This document shows positions 19,976-30,223 of a stretch of 64,000 bases of DNA, in pieces. The translations under genes and the position numbers were made by a program. The DNA lies in contig JAMLHA010000003.1 in assembly GCA_023957475.1 (NCBI GenBank), forward strand, positions 124,001-188,000, read 5' to 3'. Position 1 is the stretch's first letter, and every line of letters starts with the position of its first letter. The notes beneath the pieces are model-generated. The model ran no database searches. It was not told where the DNA came from and saw only the letters and a list, made by a program, of their open reading frames with translations. The DNA comes from Crocinitomicaceae bacterium (GTDB taxonomy: Bacteria; Bacteroidota; Bacteroidia; Flavobacteriales_D; Crocinitomicaceae).

Positions 19976-21274
19976 TTACAATGACCAATATTCAATATTC
20001 TTGATTTTGCCTTTGTAAATTCCTTTCACATCCACAAAAATCCCTTTGTCGTCGTTGAACATTTTTTGGAAATCTGATTCTGTTAAGTTCAAATATTCTT
20101 TGTGATTGACAGCCACAATTACAGCATCGTAATCGTTCGTTGATTGTGTTAACCCAATACCATATTCATGCTCCATTTCAGATGAAGACGCATGAGGGTC
20201 AATTAAATCAACTTTTACTTGGAAAGAATGCAATTCTTTAATGATATCAATTACTTTTGAGTTGCGGATATCACTCACATCTTCTTTAAAAGTAGCACCC
20301 ATGATCAACACTTTGGCGTTTTGAATGTTCTTTCCTTTTGCCAAAATCTTTTTCACCGTTTGCTTCGCAATGTAGAATCCCATTGAGTCATTCACATAGC
20401 GACCGCTTGTAATAACTTTTGAATGGTAACCCGCTTGTTGTGCTTTGTGTGTCAAATAGTATGGGTCAACACCAATACAGTGCCCACCTACCAATCCTGG
20501 TCTAAACGGCAAGAAATTCCATTTTGTACCAGCAGCTTCTAGCACATCAAAGGTATTAATTCCCAATCGATTGAAGATGATTGACAATTCATTAATGAGC
20601 GCAATGTTTACATCACGTTGCGTATTTTCAATGATTTTTGCTGCTTCGGCTACTTTAATAGAACTTGCTCTATGCACACCAGCTCCAACAACCAATTCGT
20701 ATGTTTTTGCAACTTGTTCCAACGATTCATCATCACATCCAGAAACAACTTTTACCACATTTTGCAATGTATGTTGCTTGTCTCCTGGATTGATACGCTC
20801 TGGTGAATAACCAACTTTGAAATCTTCTCTAAATTTCAATCCAGATTCATTTTCCAAAACAGGAATACAATCTTCTTCTGTACAACCAGGATACACAGTT
20901 GATTCAAAGACAACATAATCGCCTTTTTTCAATACTTTGCCTACTGTTTTTGATGCTCCCAATAAAGGTTTTAAATCAGGCAAATTAGAATCATCAATTG
21001 GAGTAGGAACCGCAACAATAAAAAAGTTTACATCTCTTAAATCTTCAATATCTGCAGTAAACGTAATATCGCTATTTTCAAATACACTTTTATCCAATTC
21101 GTTGCTTGGGTCAATTCCTTGTTTCATCAAATCTACTCGCGCTTGATTGATGTCAAACCCTACAACTTTAATCTTTTTCGCAAATTCTAGTGCGATTGGT
21201 AATCCTACGTAGCCCAATCCTACTACGGCTAGTTTGCTTTCTTTTGCTAGCAGTCTATCGTATATTGTTTTCAT
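19976..21274 (-). CDS. wbpA: UDP-N-acetylglucosamine 6-dehydrogenase-like nucleotide-sugar dehydrogenase (WbpA/TviB type)
   Basis: NAD-dependent four-electron oxidation of a UDP-HexNAc to its uronic acid, in the cytoplasm, for surface polysaccharide. The 432 residues have the Rossmann motif VGLGYVGLPIALEFAKK (17-33), FESTVYPGCTEEDC (about 122-135), YSPERINPGDKQHTL and the catalytic-Cys segment PFRPGLVGGHCIGVDPYYL near 256. The start overlaps the end of the upstream oxidoreductase by 20 bases, which indicates one operon with 21255-23848. The WbpA role follows from the neighbours; substrate could also be UDP-GalNAc. Confidence 0.88.
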   Translation of the reverse strand: MKTIYDRLLAKESKLAVVGLGYVGLPIALEFAKKIKVVGFDINQARVDLMKQGIDPSNELDKSVFENSDITFTADIEDLRDVNFFIVAVPTPIDDSNLPDLKPLLGASKTVGKVLKKGDYVVFESTVYPGCTEEDCIPVLENESGLKFREDFKVGYSPERINPGDKQHTLQNVVKVVSGCDDESLEQVAKTYELVVGAGVHRASSIKVAEAAKIIENTQRDVNIALINELSIIFNRLGINTFDVLEAAGTKWNFLPFRPGLVGGHCIGVDPYYLTHKAQQAGYHSKVITSGRYVNDSMGFYIAKQTVKKILAKGKNIQNAKVLIMGATFKEDVSDIRNSKVIDIIKELHSFQVKVDLIDPHASSSEMEHEYGIGLTQSTNDYDAVIVAVNHKEYLNLTESDFQKMFNDDKGIFVDVKGIYKGKIKNIEYWSL

Positions 21275-22280
21275 TTCTTACTTCGTATATTCTTTCTATA
21301 ATATCTACTACTTTCAAACCTTCTAAAGCATTTGTTGTAGCAGTGTTTCTTCCCTTCAATGTATCCACCACGTTTTGAATAACGTAATTGTGATTAGCGG
21401 CAGAACCTTTGTATGCTCCATAATCATTTCCTGGATTTGTTGGTGCTAATTCAGGCATTTCATAACCTTCAATGTTGCAAACTTCTACTTCATTCATGTA
21501 TTGTCCGCCAATTTTAACGCTTCCTTTCTCTCCAACAATGGTAATTGAACTTTCCAAATTTTGATTGGCAACAGCTGTTGAATAATTAATACATCCCATT
21601 CCACCATTGATGAAGTCAAAATTCACAATTCCAGAATCTTCAAAATCGGTAGAATCTTTGTGTGTAAAATCAGCAAATTTTCCTTGAATATTTTTAATAT
21701 CACCAAACAACCAGTACATAATATCGATAAAGTGGGAAAATTGTGTAAACAATGTTCCTCCATCCAAGTCTTGTCTTCCTTTCCAACCTCCTGCTTTGTA
21801 ATATCGATTATCTCGATTCCAATAGCAATTCAATTGTACCATGAAAATTTTTCCTAATTTCTTATCGTCAATAATGCTTTTAATCCATTCTGATGGTGGA
21901 GAATAACGATTTTGCATTACACAAAACACATGTTTAGAAACTTGTAACGATTTAAAAATAATAGCTTCACAATCACGCTTACTTAACGCCATTGGTTTTT
22001 CGCATACAACATGGTGTTTTGCTTCCAACGCTTGTAAACTTAAATCAGCATGTAATCCGTTTGGCGTACAGATATTTGCAACATCAAATTCAATTCCTGA
22101 ATTCAATAATTCTTGAATAGATGAGAAAAAAGGAACATCAAAATCTTGTGCTCCACATTCTTCTTTTGAACGCACATCAACCATTGCAACCAACTCTGCC
22201 TCTTCGTTTCTACGAATCATTTCAGCGTGACGTTTCCCAATATGTCCCGCTCCAATTACTGCAAATTTTATTTTTGACAT
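21255..22280 (-). CDS. wbpB: Gfo/Idh/MocA-family sugar oxidoreductase, WbpB-like
   Basis: Probable oxidation of the C3 hydroxyl of UDP-GlcNAcA. The 341 residues start with the Rossmann motif [16 protein letters not shown] (residues 7-22), carry the family catalytic EKP in [13 protein letters not shown] (about 94-106) and a C-terminal alpha/beta domain including GGGTLF-like [20 protein letters not shown] near 172-191. It overlaps wbpD by 13 bases upstream and wbpA by 20 bases downstream. Context makes WbpB the best reading; the family alone would allow other sugars. Confidence 0.82.
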   Translation of the reverse strand: MSKIKFAVIGAGHIGKRHAEMIRRNEEAELVAMVDVRSKEECGAQDFDVPFFSSIQELLNSGIEFDVANICTPNGLHADLSLQALEAKHHVVCEKPMALSKRDCEAIIFKSLQVSKHVFCVMQNRYSPPSEWIKSIIDDKKLGKIFMVQLNCYWNRDNRYYKAGGWKGRQDLDGGTLFTQFSHFIDIMYWLFGDIKNIQGKFADFTHKDSTDFEDSGIVNFDFINGGMGCINYSTAVANQNLESSITIVGEKGSVKIGGQYMNEVEVCNIEGYEMPELAPTNPGNDYGAYKGSAANHNYVIQNVVDTLKGRNTATTNALEGLKVVDIIERIYEVRNENNIR

Positions 22281-22843
22281 TTTCTAACTTCTCCGTTATT
22301 TAATTCATATACATCGCCACTTTCTGGGCAAGTTGCCTTTCCATTCGCATCAAATTCCAATCGGTGACCAAATTCACTCATCCACCCAATTTGACGTGCA
22401 GGATTTCCAACAACCAGCGCAAAATTAGGAACATTTTTTGTAACAACCGCACCAGCACCAATAAAAGCATACTCACCAACGTCGTGTCCACAAACAATTG
22501 TTGCATTCGCGCCAATACTTGCGCCTTTTTTAACAGTTGTTTTTGCGTATTGATCACGACGATTAACAGCGCTTCTTGGGTTGATTACATTGGTAAACAC
22601 CATGGATGGTCCCAAAAACACATCGTCTTCACAAATTACACCTGTATAGATAGACACATTGTTTTGAATTTTCACATTGTTTCCCAAAATCACTTCTGGC
22701 GAAATCACAACATTTTGTCCGATATTGCATCGTTGTCCAATTTTACAATTGGGCATAATGTGCGAAAAATGCCATATTTTTGTTCCTTCACCTATATCAC
22801 AACCTTCATCAACAACAGCGGTTTCGTGTGCAAAATAACTCAT
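22268..22843 (-). CDS. wbpD: Left-handed beta-helix N-acetyltransferase, WbpD-like
   Basis: The 191-residue protein is mostly hexapeptide repeat: [14 protein letters not shown] near 17, [20 protein letters not shown] near 35, and [20 protein letters not shown] near 110, with [14 protein letters not shown] near 147. This pattern fits UDP-2-acetamido-3-amino-glucuronate N-acetyltransferase, which transfers acetate from acetyl-CoA to the 3-amino group. The aminotransferase WbpE that should supply its substrate is not in the window. The 9-base gap to the upstream UXS-like gene supports co-transcription. Confidence 0.84.
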   Translation of the reverse strand: MSYFAHETAVVDEGCDIGEGTKIWHFSHIMPNCKIGQRCNIGQNVVISPEVILGNNVKIQNNVSIYTGVICEDDVFLGPSMVFTNVINPRSAVNRRDQYAKTTVKKGASIGANATIVCGHDVGEYAFIGAGAVVTKNVPNFALVVGNPARQIGWMSEFGHRLEFDANGKATCPESGDVYELNNGEVRKCQK

Positions 22844-22852
22844 ATTAAAATT

Positions 22853-23848
22853 TTATCTAATTATATATTTATCAAAATTGTAATGATCTACTTCATTCAA
22901 ATCTTTTTCAGAAAGGCTTTTGAAGTAATTGTATGTAATTTTCAAACCTTCACTACGTGAAACTTTTGGTTCCCAACTAAGAATTTCCTTAGCTTTAGAA
23001 ATATTAGGTCTGCGTTGTTTTGGATCATCAACTGGTAAATCTTTGTATATAACTTTTTGATTCGTACCTGTCAACTTGATAATTTCTTCTGCAAAATCAG
23101 CAATAGAAATCTCGTCTGGATTACCAATATTAACCGGGAAAACATAATCAGAATGCAACAAACGGAAAATTCCTTCCACCAAATCATCTACATAACAAAA
23201 AGAACGTGTTTGAGAACCATCTCCAAACACCGTCAAATCTTCACCTCTCAACGCTTGACCAATAAATGCAGGCAAAACACGACCATCATTCAAACGCATT
23301 CTTGGACCATACGTATTAAAAATGCGAACAATACGTGTTTCAACCCCATGAAAATTATGATAAGCCATCGTCATCGCTTCTTGAAAGCGTTTTGCTTCAT
23401 CGTAAACACCTCGAGGTCCAACAGGATTTACATTTCCCCAGTATTCTTCTGGTTGAGGATGCACCGTTGGATCTCCATAAACTTCAGAAGTAGATGCAAT
23501 AAGAACCCGAGCATTTTTAGCCTTTGCCAACCCCAAACAATTGTGGATACCCAAAGAGCCGACTTTCAACGTTTGAATAGGAATCTTCAAATAATCTATC
23601 GGGCTTGCAGGTGATGCAAAATGAAGTATAAAATCAAGTTTACCTGGAACATGGATAAATTTTGAAACATCGTGATTGTAAAATTCAAAATTTTCTAATT
23701 TAAAAAGATGTTCTATGTTTTTTAGGCGACCAGTAATCAAATTGTCCATTGCAATGACATGATATCCTTCTTTGATAAATCGGTCACACAAGTGAGATCC
23801 TAAAAAACCCGCTGCTCCAGTGATTAAAATTCGTTTTCTTTCTGACAT
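22853..23848 (-). CDS. NAD-dependent epimerase/dehydratase, UDP-glucuronate decarboxylase type
   Basis: Extended SDR enzyme, probably converting UDP-glucuronate to UDP-xylose. I take the start at 23848 ([20 protein letters not shown]); an in-frame ATG 36 bases upstream is possible. It has TGxxGFLG (cofactor), the Ser-Tyr-Lys triad in [10 protein letters not shown] and [13 protein letters not shown], and [10 protein letters not shown]. These features resemble bacterial and plant UXS proteins. First gene of the leftward sugar operon; the 400-bp gap upstream contains repeats and should hold the operon promoter. Confidence 0.85.
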   Translation of the reverse strand: MSERKRILITGAAGFLGSHLCDRFIKEGYHVIAMDNLITGRLKNIEHLFKLENFEFYNHDVSKFIHVPGKLDFILHFASPASPIDYLKIPIQTLKVGSLGIHNCLGLAKAKNARVLIASTSEVYGDPTVHPQPEEYWGNVNPVGPRGVYDEAKRFQEAMTMAYHNFHGVETRIVRIFNTYGPRMRLNDGRVLPAFIGQALRGEDLTVFGDGSQTRSFCYVDDLVEGIFRLLHSDYVFPVNIGNPDEISIADFAEEIIKLTGTNQKVIYKDLPVDDPKQRRPNISKAKEILSWEPKVSRSEGLKITYNYFKSLSEKDLNEVDHYNFDKYIIR

Positions 23849-24059
23849 TTCTATAATATTAAAATGCCGAATATGGCATTCCAACTGTTTACAAATTTAA
23901 TTAGTTTTATGAATTAGGAATTGATTATTCGGAAAATTTATTTTTGAGAGGATGGAATGACTTGTTGAGCCAGTCATCTCGAACAGAGTGAGAGATCCCT
24001 TGACATCCCATTACATTTACGTGAGATATCCTCTTCAATTGTGTTTCATTTTTTCCAAG

Positions 24060-24158
24060 CGAGAGATTCTTTTCAAATTTTCCTACCTTGTTCATGCTAT
24101 AAATCTTAGGTGTTTCTCTTTTTTGTGCTTCATCACAAAAAGTTTCGGATGGTTATGT
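24060..24158 (-). repeat. Dispersed element, copy 1 (CCGAAACTTTTTG family)
   Basis: Read on the minus strand it has CATCCGAAACTTTTTGTGAT, then CCTAAGATTT, ATGAACAAGGTAGGAAAAT and TTTGAAAAG. The same ordered words occur on the plus strand at 49021-49115. Similarity over about 90 bp is obvious by eye, with scattered changes. Confidence 0.7.
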
Positions 24159-24239
24159 CAATCAGTCATCCTGTCAACAAGTCAATCAGTCAGTCAATCA
24201 GTCAACGAGTCAATCAGTCAACAAGTCATAATGTCAATT
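24156..24239. repeat. Degenerate 8-bp tandem array, second locus
   Basis: Units TGTCAATC, AGTCATCC, TGTCAACA, AGTCAATC, AGTCAACG, AGTCAACA and so on, period 8 with one 4-base insertion (AGTC at 24188-24199). The reverse complement is built on TGACTnnT units like 1886-1973. Confidence 0.8.
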
Positions 24240-24283
24240 AATTCAATAAATTTTCTGTAAATTAGCAAACTATTTATACGTTT

Positions 24284-24862
24284 ATGAAGATTTATTACAT
24301 ACTATTTGCCGTTTTATTTTTCGTAGTTTCTTGTGGAACAACGCCGAATAAAACATTGCCTACAGCTCACGAAGATGAACAGCAAACATCTTTTAGTGAT
24401 GAACTTGTATTTGCTGAGTTTTGCATTAATAAATTGATACAAAACGACTTAAAATCACTACAACCATTCACTACAGAAGAAGTTACTTTAGCTATTTTTG
24501 GAAACATTAAAAAAAATGGTGTAATTACCTCATCGTTTCAGCAATTTGTCTCAAATCCAAACGCACCAATTTTCTGGGGAATGCATCCCGCAAGTGGCGA
24601 CTCTATTAAAATCAGTATTGCTACATTTTTTAAAACATATATTTCTCGTTACAATTCTGAAAATCACATAGTTGAAGTATCAACAAAAAACGAACAACAA
24701 GTTGATTTACAAGAAAAATTCCCCAATTCGATCTTTGTTAGTTACTACATACCACCTTCTGAAAAAGGCAATTTAGATTGGGATAAATTAATTGTAATTG
24801 TAAAAGAAGAAAACAAAAACTACCAATTGCAAGGCATTGTTCACAACCAATGGATGCCCTAA
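24284..24862 (+). CDS. Predicted lipoprotein of unknown function
   Basis: 192 residues with a lipoprotein signal MKIYYILFAVLFFVVSCGTT (lipobox VVSC, Cys17). The mature part has no motif I recognise; it contains FCINKLIQNDLKSLQPFTTE near 50 and ends LQGIVHNQWMP. Such small lipoproteins are frequent in Bacteroidota. It precedes alaS by 94 bases, but a separate promoter for alaS lies between, so the link is probably positional only. Confidence 0.75.
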   Translation: MKIYYILFAVLFFVVSCGTTPNKTLPTAHEDEQQTSFSDELVFAEFCINKLIQNDLKSLQPFTTEEVTLAIFGNIKKNGVITSSFQQFVSNPNAPIFWGMHPASGDSIKISIATFFKTYISRYNSENHIVEVSTKNEQQVDLQEKFPNSIFVSYYIPPSEKGNLDWDKLIVIVKEENKNYQLQGIVHNQWMP

Positions 24863-24895
24863 AATGTAAAATTTCATAATATTCCTTTTACAATT

Positions 24896-24926
24896 TGAAA
24901 AATGTACAAATAATCCACTAAATTTG
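24896..24926 (+). promoter_or_regulatory. Bacteroidota-type promoter of alaS
   Basis: TTG at 24896-24898 and TAAATTTG at 24919-24926, spacing 20, matching TTG-N17-23-TAnnTTTG. The box ends 30 bases before the alaS ATG. Confidence 0.6.
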
Positions 24927-24956
24927 CGGACTTAATTAAATAAATAACATCGATTT

Positions 24957-27572
24957 ATGAATGTTTCTGAAATACGTTCGCAATTTTTAAGTTTTTTTGA
25001 ATCTAAGGGGCATAAAATCGTTCCTTCGGCACCGATGGTTGTTAAAAACGACCCTACTTTGATGTTTACCAATGCCGGAATGAATCAATTCAAAGATTTT
25101 ATTCTTGGTAATGCAACACCTGAATTTAGAAGAGTCGCCAATTCTCAAAAATGCTTGCGTGTTTCTGGAAAACACAACGATTTAGAAGAAGTAGGTGTTG
25201 ACACCTATCACCATACCATGTTTGAAATGCTTGGCAACTGGTCATTCGGCGATTATTTCAAAGAAGAAGCCATCGGATGGGCATGGGAATTATTGACTGA
25301 GGTTTACAAAATTCCTAAAGATCGCTTATACGTCACAGTATTTAAAGGCGACGAGCAAGATGGAACACCCGTTGATAGTGACAGCATAGCTATTTGGAAA
25401 AAATACATTGATGAAAACCGTATCATTTTAGCTTCCAAAAAAGACAATTTTTGGGAAATGGGTGATACAGGACCATGTGGACCTTGTTCAGAAATACACG
25501 TTGACTTGAGATCTGACAATGACCGAGCAACTATTGATGGAAAATCGCTTGTCAATGAAGACCATCCACAAGTAATAGAAATCTGGAACAATGTATTCAT
25601 GGAATTCAACCGAATGGCAAACGGATCTTTGGTTCCGCTTCCTGAAAAACACGTGGATACAGGAATGGGATTGGAACGTTTAGCCGTTACATTACAAGGT
25701 AAAAAGTCTAATTACGACACCGATTTATTCCAAACATTGATTCATAAAATGGAAGCAATTTCGGGTAAAAAATACGGAGTAGATGAACCAACAGACATTG
25801 CTCTTCGTGTTATTTCTGACCACGTTCGTGCAATTGCGTTTTCCATTACAGACGGACAATTACCTTCCAATACCGGAGCTGGTTATGTTATCCGAAGAAT
25901 TTTACGCCGCGCTGTTCGTTACGGTTACCAAGGTTTAAACCTTAAAGAACCTTTCTTGTGCGAACTTTCAACCACATTGACAGAGGTGATGGGTGATGCT
26001 TTCCCTGAATTGATTGCACAAAAAACACTCGTTTACAACGTAATCAAAGAAGAAGAACAAAGCTTTTTTAGAACGTTGGAACACGGTATAAAACGCATCG
26101 AATCGTTGATTCAATCTATCAAATCCAAAAATGAATCGATGATTTCGGGTGCTGATGCTTTTGAATTGTACGATACGTATGGTTTTCCTTTGGATTTAAC
26201 GTCATTGATTGCTCGTGAAAACAACTTAACAATTGACGAAAAAGCATTTGAAATTGAATTAAACAAGCAAAAAGATCGTTCGAGAGCAGCAACAGCCATT
26301 GAAACAGATGACTGGGTGATTTTGAAAGACAACAACATAGAAGAGTTTATCGGTTATGACTACAATACCGCGCCAGTTGAATTGGTAAAGTATAGAAAAG
26401 TGATTCAAAAACAAAAAGAGTTTTACCAATTGGTATTTGACAAAACACCATTTTATCCGGAAGGTGGTGGTCAAGTTGGCGACAAAGGTTACATAGAACA
26501 AAACGGTGAAAAAATCTTTATTTTCGACACAAAGAAAGAAAACAACCTCATCGTTCATTTCTCTGAGAAAATTCCAAGTGCAACAAGTGGTACTTTCAAT
26601 GCAGTTGTAGATATGAACAAACGTTCTGCATCAATGAAAAACCACTCTGCAACACACTTATTGCATTATGCATTGAGAAAAGTATTAGGAACACATGTTG
26701 AACAAAAAGGTTCATTGGTGAATCCAGATTATTTACGCTTCGACTTTTCACATTTTTCCAAAGTAACAGACGAACAGTTAGTAGAAATTGAAGCTATTGT
26801 CAATGCAGAAATAAAAAAAGCTTGGGCATTGGAAGAATATAGAAATACGCCAATCGAACAAGCAAAAGAAATGGGAGCAATGGCTTTGTTTGGTGAAAAA
26901 TATGGTGATTCTGTCAGAGTGATTAAATTTGGTGATTCTATTGAATTATGTGGAGGAACACACGTATCCTCTACCAGTTCCATTGCCTTGTTTAAAATAA
27001 CTACTGAAACGGCTGTAGCAGCAGGAATTAGACGTATTGAAGCCATTACAGGAGAAGTTGCTGAAAACTATTTTAGAGAACGTTCTGATTTATTAACAGA
27101 GGTTGCTGCTATTTTCAAAAATCCGAAAGATTTGGTAAAAGCCATTTCTGATTTACAAGCAAAAAATATGGAATTGCAAAAAGAAATAGAACAATTGCAC
27201 AAAGAAAAAGCCGTTGCCGTTAAACACGATTTAAAATCTAAAATAAGCGACATTAATGGCACAAAATTCTTAGGAGAAATCATTTCACTTGATGCAGGCT
27301 CTATTAAAGATATCTTATTTCAATTAAAAGGTGAACACGCTAGCTTTTTAGGAGTGATTGGAGGAAAAACGGATGACAAGTGTTCATTGAGTATCATTAT
27401 CACCGATGATTTAATCCAAAACAAAGCACTAAATGCTGGTAGTTTAATCAAGGAAACAGCCACTTTAATCAATGGCGGGGGGGGTGGACAACCATTTTTC
27501 GCAACGGCTGGAGGTAAAAATCAAGCAGGATTAGAAAAAGCTATCTTATTGATTAAAAGCAAATTAAACTAA
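24957..27572 (+). CDS. alaS: Alanyl-tRNA synthetase
   Basis: Charges tRNA-Ala and hydrolyses mischarged Ser/Gly. The 871-residue protein starts MNVSEIRSQFLSFFESKGH, with the class II core (LMFTNAGMNQFKDFILG near 35-51, GMGLERLAVTLQGK near 236), the editing site KNHSATHLLHYALR near 562 (HxxxH zinc ligands) and SIELCGGTHVSST near 660. A coiled coil (about 725-750) and the DHHA1 oligomerisation domain with GGGGGQPFFATAGGK close the protein. Length is standard. Confidence 0.98.
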   Translation: MNVSEIRSQFLSFFESKGHKIVPSAPMVVKNDPTLMFTNAGMNQFKDFILGNATPEFRRVANSQKCLRVSGKHNDLEEVGVDTYHHTMFEMLGNWSFGDYFKEEAIGWAWELLTEVYKIPKDRLYVTVFKGDEQDGTPVDSDSIAIWKKYIDENRIILASKKDNFWEMGDTGPCGPCSEIHVDLRSDNDRATIDGKSLVNEDHPQVIEIWNNVFMEFNRMANGSLVPLPEKHVDTGMGLERLAVTLQGKKSNYDTDLFQTLIHKMEAISGKKYGVDEPTDIALRVISDHVRAIAFSITDGQLPSNTGAGYVIRRILRRAVRYGYQGLNLKEPFLCELSTTLTEVMGDAFPELIAQKTLVYNVIKEEEQSFFRTLEHGIKRIESLIQSIKSKNESMISGADAFELYDTYGFPLDLTSLIARENNLTIDEKAFEIELNKQKDRSRAATAIETDDWVILKDNNIEEFIGYDYNTAPVELVKYRKVIQKQKEFYQLVFDKTPFYPEGGGQVGDKGYIEQNGEKIFIFDTKKENNLIVHFSEKIPSATSGTFNAVVDMNKRSASMKNHSATHLLHYALRKVLGTHVEQKGSLVNPDYLRFDFSHFSKVTDEQLVEIEAIVNAEIKKAWALEEYRNTPIEQAKEMGAMALFGEKYGDSVRVIKFGDSIELCGGTHVSSTSSIALFKITTETAVAAGIRRIEAITGEVAENYFRERSDLLTEVAAIFKNPKDLVKAISDLQAKNMELQKEIEQLHKEKAVAVKHDLKSKISDINGTKFLGEIISLDAGSIKDILFQLKGEHASFLGVIGGKTDDKCSLSIIITDDLIQNKALNAGSLIKETATLINGGGGGQPFFATAGGKNQAGLEKAILLIKSKLN

Positions 27573-27688
27573 ATTATCTACGTAATTATACGTATCTATT
27601 AAAAAATTTTATCAAAAAATTACCTACAATGTTTTTTTTGCTTAAATTTGCCTAAATTTTATTAACTAATTTAAACTTTTGAAAAAAG

Positions 27689-28330
27689 ATGAAAAGATTA
27701 TTTTATTTCGCAGTAGCAGCAGCTTTTGCTACAACAATGGTAACTTCTTGTGGTAAAACTACAAAAGGTAAAATGGACGGTGCATGGAAAATTGACACTG
27801 CTGAGTTTACTAATACACAAATTAGTGGAAACAACACTGATTCTGATAAAACAGCTATCAATGGTGCTGTTATTACTGTAACTGAAACTTCAGGTTCTTC
27901 TTCTAACACTGAATCAGGTGTTGTAAACGAAGCTACTTGGACTATCAAAAAAGATGGTACTTGGGAACGTACAATTACAACAACTTTCACAAGTGGTTCA
28001 AACTCTTACAAAACTACAGAATTTAATTCAGGTAAGTGGGATTTCATGAAAAGTGTTAGCAAAGACTACAAAAACAATGAAAGAGTTTCATTTGGAGTGT
28101 TAAACTCTAAAAGAACATATGTTAACTCTTATGGTAGTACAACAAACACAAGTACTTATTCAGATACTTACATCGATGGAGAAGTTACTGAAGTTTATGT
28201 AGTTGCTGAATCTAAGAAAGGAGCTCTTACATTGACACAAGAAGGAAACAATGTTTACTCTTCTACAAGTGGTAGTACAACAAATACAACTACTTACAAA
28301 TCAAATGGTAAATATACTATGAGTAAGTAA
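27689..28330 (+). CDS. Lipocalin-like predicted lipoprotein
   Basis: 213 residues. Lipoprotein signal MKRLFYFAVAAAFATTMVTSC (Cys21). The mature part begins GKTTKGKMDGAWKIDTAEF, typical of lipocalin-like families in this phylum, and is very Ser/Thr/Asn-rich with tandem TTNTSTYSDT / TTNTTTYKS segments near the end. No catalytic motif. A TAAATTTG element lies at 27643-27650, 39 bases before the ATG, and a strong terminator follows. Function unknown. Confidence 0.75.
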   Translation: MKRLFYFAVAAAFATTMVTSCGKTTKGKMDGAWKIDTAEFTNTQISGNNTDSDKTAINGAVITVTETSGSSSNTESGVVNEATWTIKKDGTWERTITTTFTSGSNSYKTTEFNSGKWDFMKSVSKDYKNNERVSFGVLNSKRTYVNSYGSTTNTSTYSDTYIDGEVTEVYVVAESKKGALTLTQEGNNVYSSTSGSTTNTTTYKSNGKYTMSK

Positions 28331-28352
28331 GATAGTAGTTTAAATCTATTAT

Positions 28353-28387
28353 AAAAAGGTCGGATGAATTCATCCGACCTTTTTTTG
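28353..28387 (+). terminator. Terminator after the lipoprotein gene
   Basis: AAAGGTCGGATGAA / TTCATCCGACCTTT perfect arms followed by TTTTT. Symmetric, so could act in both directions. Confidence 0.88.
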
Positions 28388-28700
28388 TATAAAACCAGTC
28401 TGCTCCACCTCCACCTCCACCTCGATACGCACCGTTCTGGGGAACGGCGCACTCGGTGTGTCGGTGTATAAATGAAGACTGTGCAGAGTTCAGAGTGGTG
28501 AGTACTGTTTTACAAGAAGAATAGATTACATAGCTGCCTATGTTGAGGTAATTTATACATTATCAAAGCCAATCCTTCGGCGGAAGAAGAATGAAATCAA
28601 TACAAGTTAAGCCTCCTTTGTAAACGAAAAATAAATTATCAAAATTATCCTTCGATAAGACTCAGAATAAAATTATCCTTCGATAAAGCTCTGAATAAAA
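28388..28700. other. Intergenic region with REP-like and short tandem repeats
   Basis: No gene supported. It contains a C-rich triplet run (CTCCACCTCCACCTCCACC near 28403), a GC-rich palindromic patch (CACCGTTCTGGGGAACGG at about 28430-28448) and, at 28642-28697, two 28-bp tandem units beginning AAATTATCCTTCGATAA. It lies between the terminated lipoprotein gene and the convergent end of asnS. Confidence 0.6.
28642..28697. repeat. Two 28-bp tandem units downstream of asnS
   Basis: Units at 28642-28669 and 28670-28697 both start AAATTATCCTTCGATAA and end GAATA, with about four differences. They end four bases before the asnS stop codon. Confidence 0.8.
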
Positions 28701-30152
28701 TTAAAACTCTGCGTTTCCTGGAGTTCTTGGGAAAGGAATTACATCACGAATATTGGACATACCTGTTACAAACATCACCATACGTTCGAAACCTAAACCA
28801 AATCCAGCATGTGGAACAGAACCAAATTTTCTGGTGTCTAGATACCACCATAGATCTTCTTCGTGGATGCCAAATGCAGCACATTTTTCTTTCAATACAT
28901 CCAAACGCTCTTCACGTTGTGAACCTCCAACCATTTCTCCGATTCCTGGGAATAAAATATCCATCGCTGCAACTGTTTCCTTGCCAACTTCACAATTGTC
29001 ATCACGACGCATGTAAAACGCTTTAAACGAAGCAGGATAATTCGTAATGATAACTGGGCGTTTAAATTCTTTTTCAACCAAATAACGTTCGTGCTCACTT
29101 TGTAAATCTGTACCCCAATTTACATCGTACTTAAACTTCTTTTTCTTGTAATGATTTGAATTCATTAAAATATCAACTGCTTCAGTATAAGTGATGCGTT
29201 TAAAGTCGTTGTTAATTACAAAGTTTAAACGATCAATCAATGACATTTCATTGCGTTCATTTGCTGGTTTTGATTGCTCTTCTTTTAATTCTCTTTCGTT
29301 TAAGAAAGCAAGATCATCTGCAAAATTGTCAACAACGTACCTACAGATATATTTTAGCATCTCTTCTGCCAAATCCATATTGTCATTCAAATCGTTGAAC
29401 GCTACTTCTGGTTCAATCATCCAAAATTCTGCTAAGTGACGAGAAGTATTGGAGTTTTCTGCCCTAAATGTTGGTCCAAATGTATAAACTTGTCCCAAAG
29501 CCAACGCTCCTAATTCAGCTTCCAACTGACCAGAAACCGTTAAATTTACTGGGCGTTCAAAAAAGTCTTCATTAAAATTAATTGAACCATCTTCATTTTT
29601 AGGCAATTTATTCAAATCCAAGTTGGTTACATGGAACATCTCTCCAGCACCTTCAGCATCTGATGCTGTAATGATAGGCGTATGTAAATAATAAAATCCT
29701 TTGTCATTAAAAAACTTGTGAATCGAATATGCAACACCGTGACGAATACGGAAAACCGCACCAAAAACATTGGTTCTAAAACGCAAGTGTGCTTGTTCAC
29801 GTAAAAACTCCAAACTGTGTTTCTTTGGTTGCATCACCGTTTTTTGTACATCATCTGGATTTGCTTCACCGATAATTTCAATAGCATTTACTTGCAATTC
29901 AACAGCTTGTCCTGCTCCCTGAGAAGCAATCAATTGACCTGTTAACCCAACAGCTGCTGCCGTGGTTATTTTCTTTAATAATGCTTCATCGAATTTTTCA
30001 AAATCAACAACTGCTTGCAATGAATGAATAGTTGAACCATCATTCAATTGAATGAAACGATTACTTCTAAATGCTCTAACCCAACCTTTTACAACCACCT
30101 CTGTTCCTATTGCAGTGTTTGTAAGTACATCAACTATTTTTGTTCTTTTCAT
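28701..30152 (-). CDS. asnS: Asparaginyl-tRNA synthetase
   Basis: Class IIb synthetase. The 483 residues have an N-terminal OB-fold ([20 protein letters not shown] near 20-39) and the catalytic domain with [16 protein letters not shown] (motif 1 region), [22 protein letters not shown] (motif 2, abbreviated here to [12 protein letters not shown]) and [15 protein letters not shown] (motif 3). The [12 protein letters not shown] choice with the C-terminal RTPGNAEF favours Asn over Asp specificity. Length is normal for the bacterial enzyme. Confidence 0.97.
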   Translation of the reverse strand: MKRTKIVDVLTNTAIGTEVVVKGWVRAFRSNRFIQLNDGSTIHSLQAVVDFEKFDEALLKKITTAAAVGLTGQLIASQGAGQAVELQVNAIEIIGEANPDDVQKTVMQPKKHSLEFLREQAHLRFRTNVFGAVFRIRHGVAYSIHKFFNDKGFYYLHTPIITASDAEGAGEMFHVTNLDLNKLPKNEDGSINFNEDFFERPVNLTVSGQLEAELGALALGQVYTFGPTFRAENSNTSRHLAEFWMIEPEVAFNDLNDNMDLAEEMLKYICRYVVDNFADDLAFLNERELKEEQSKPANERNEMSLIDRLNFVINNDFKRITYTEAVDILMNSNHYKKKKFKYDVNWGTDLQSEHERYLVEKEFKRPVIITNYPASFKAFYMRRDDNCEVGKETVAAMDILFPGIGEMVGGSQREERLDVLKEKCAAFGIHEEDLWWYLDTRKFGSVPHAGFGLGFERMVMFVTGMSNIRDVIPFPRTPGNAEF

Positions 30153-30223
30153 GCTAATTTATTGCGTTTTTAAAGTTTTTTTGACAAATATAATTTCAAT
30201 TCAACAAATTGTGAAATTTTTTA

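Larger units (their letters stand above)
23849..24283. other. Repeat-rich intergenic region
   Basis: No supportable gene. It contains a REP-like palindromic word at 23975-23999 (CATCTCGAACAGAGTGAGAG), a leftward copy of a dispersed element at about 24060-24150 and a degenerate 8-bp array at 24156-24239. The region separates the divergent sugar operon and lipoprotein gene. Confidence 0.7.

Noticed and set aside
22364..22960. 198-codon plus-strand frame
   Set aside because: Runs antisense across the wbpD-like gene and into the next; composition is not protein-like and the minus-strand genes are clear.
23988..24260. 90-codon frame with SQSVSQSV-type repeats
   Set aside because: Translation of the 8-bp satellite and dispersed element; no promoter or homologous protein features.
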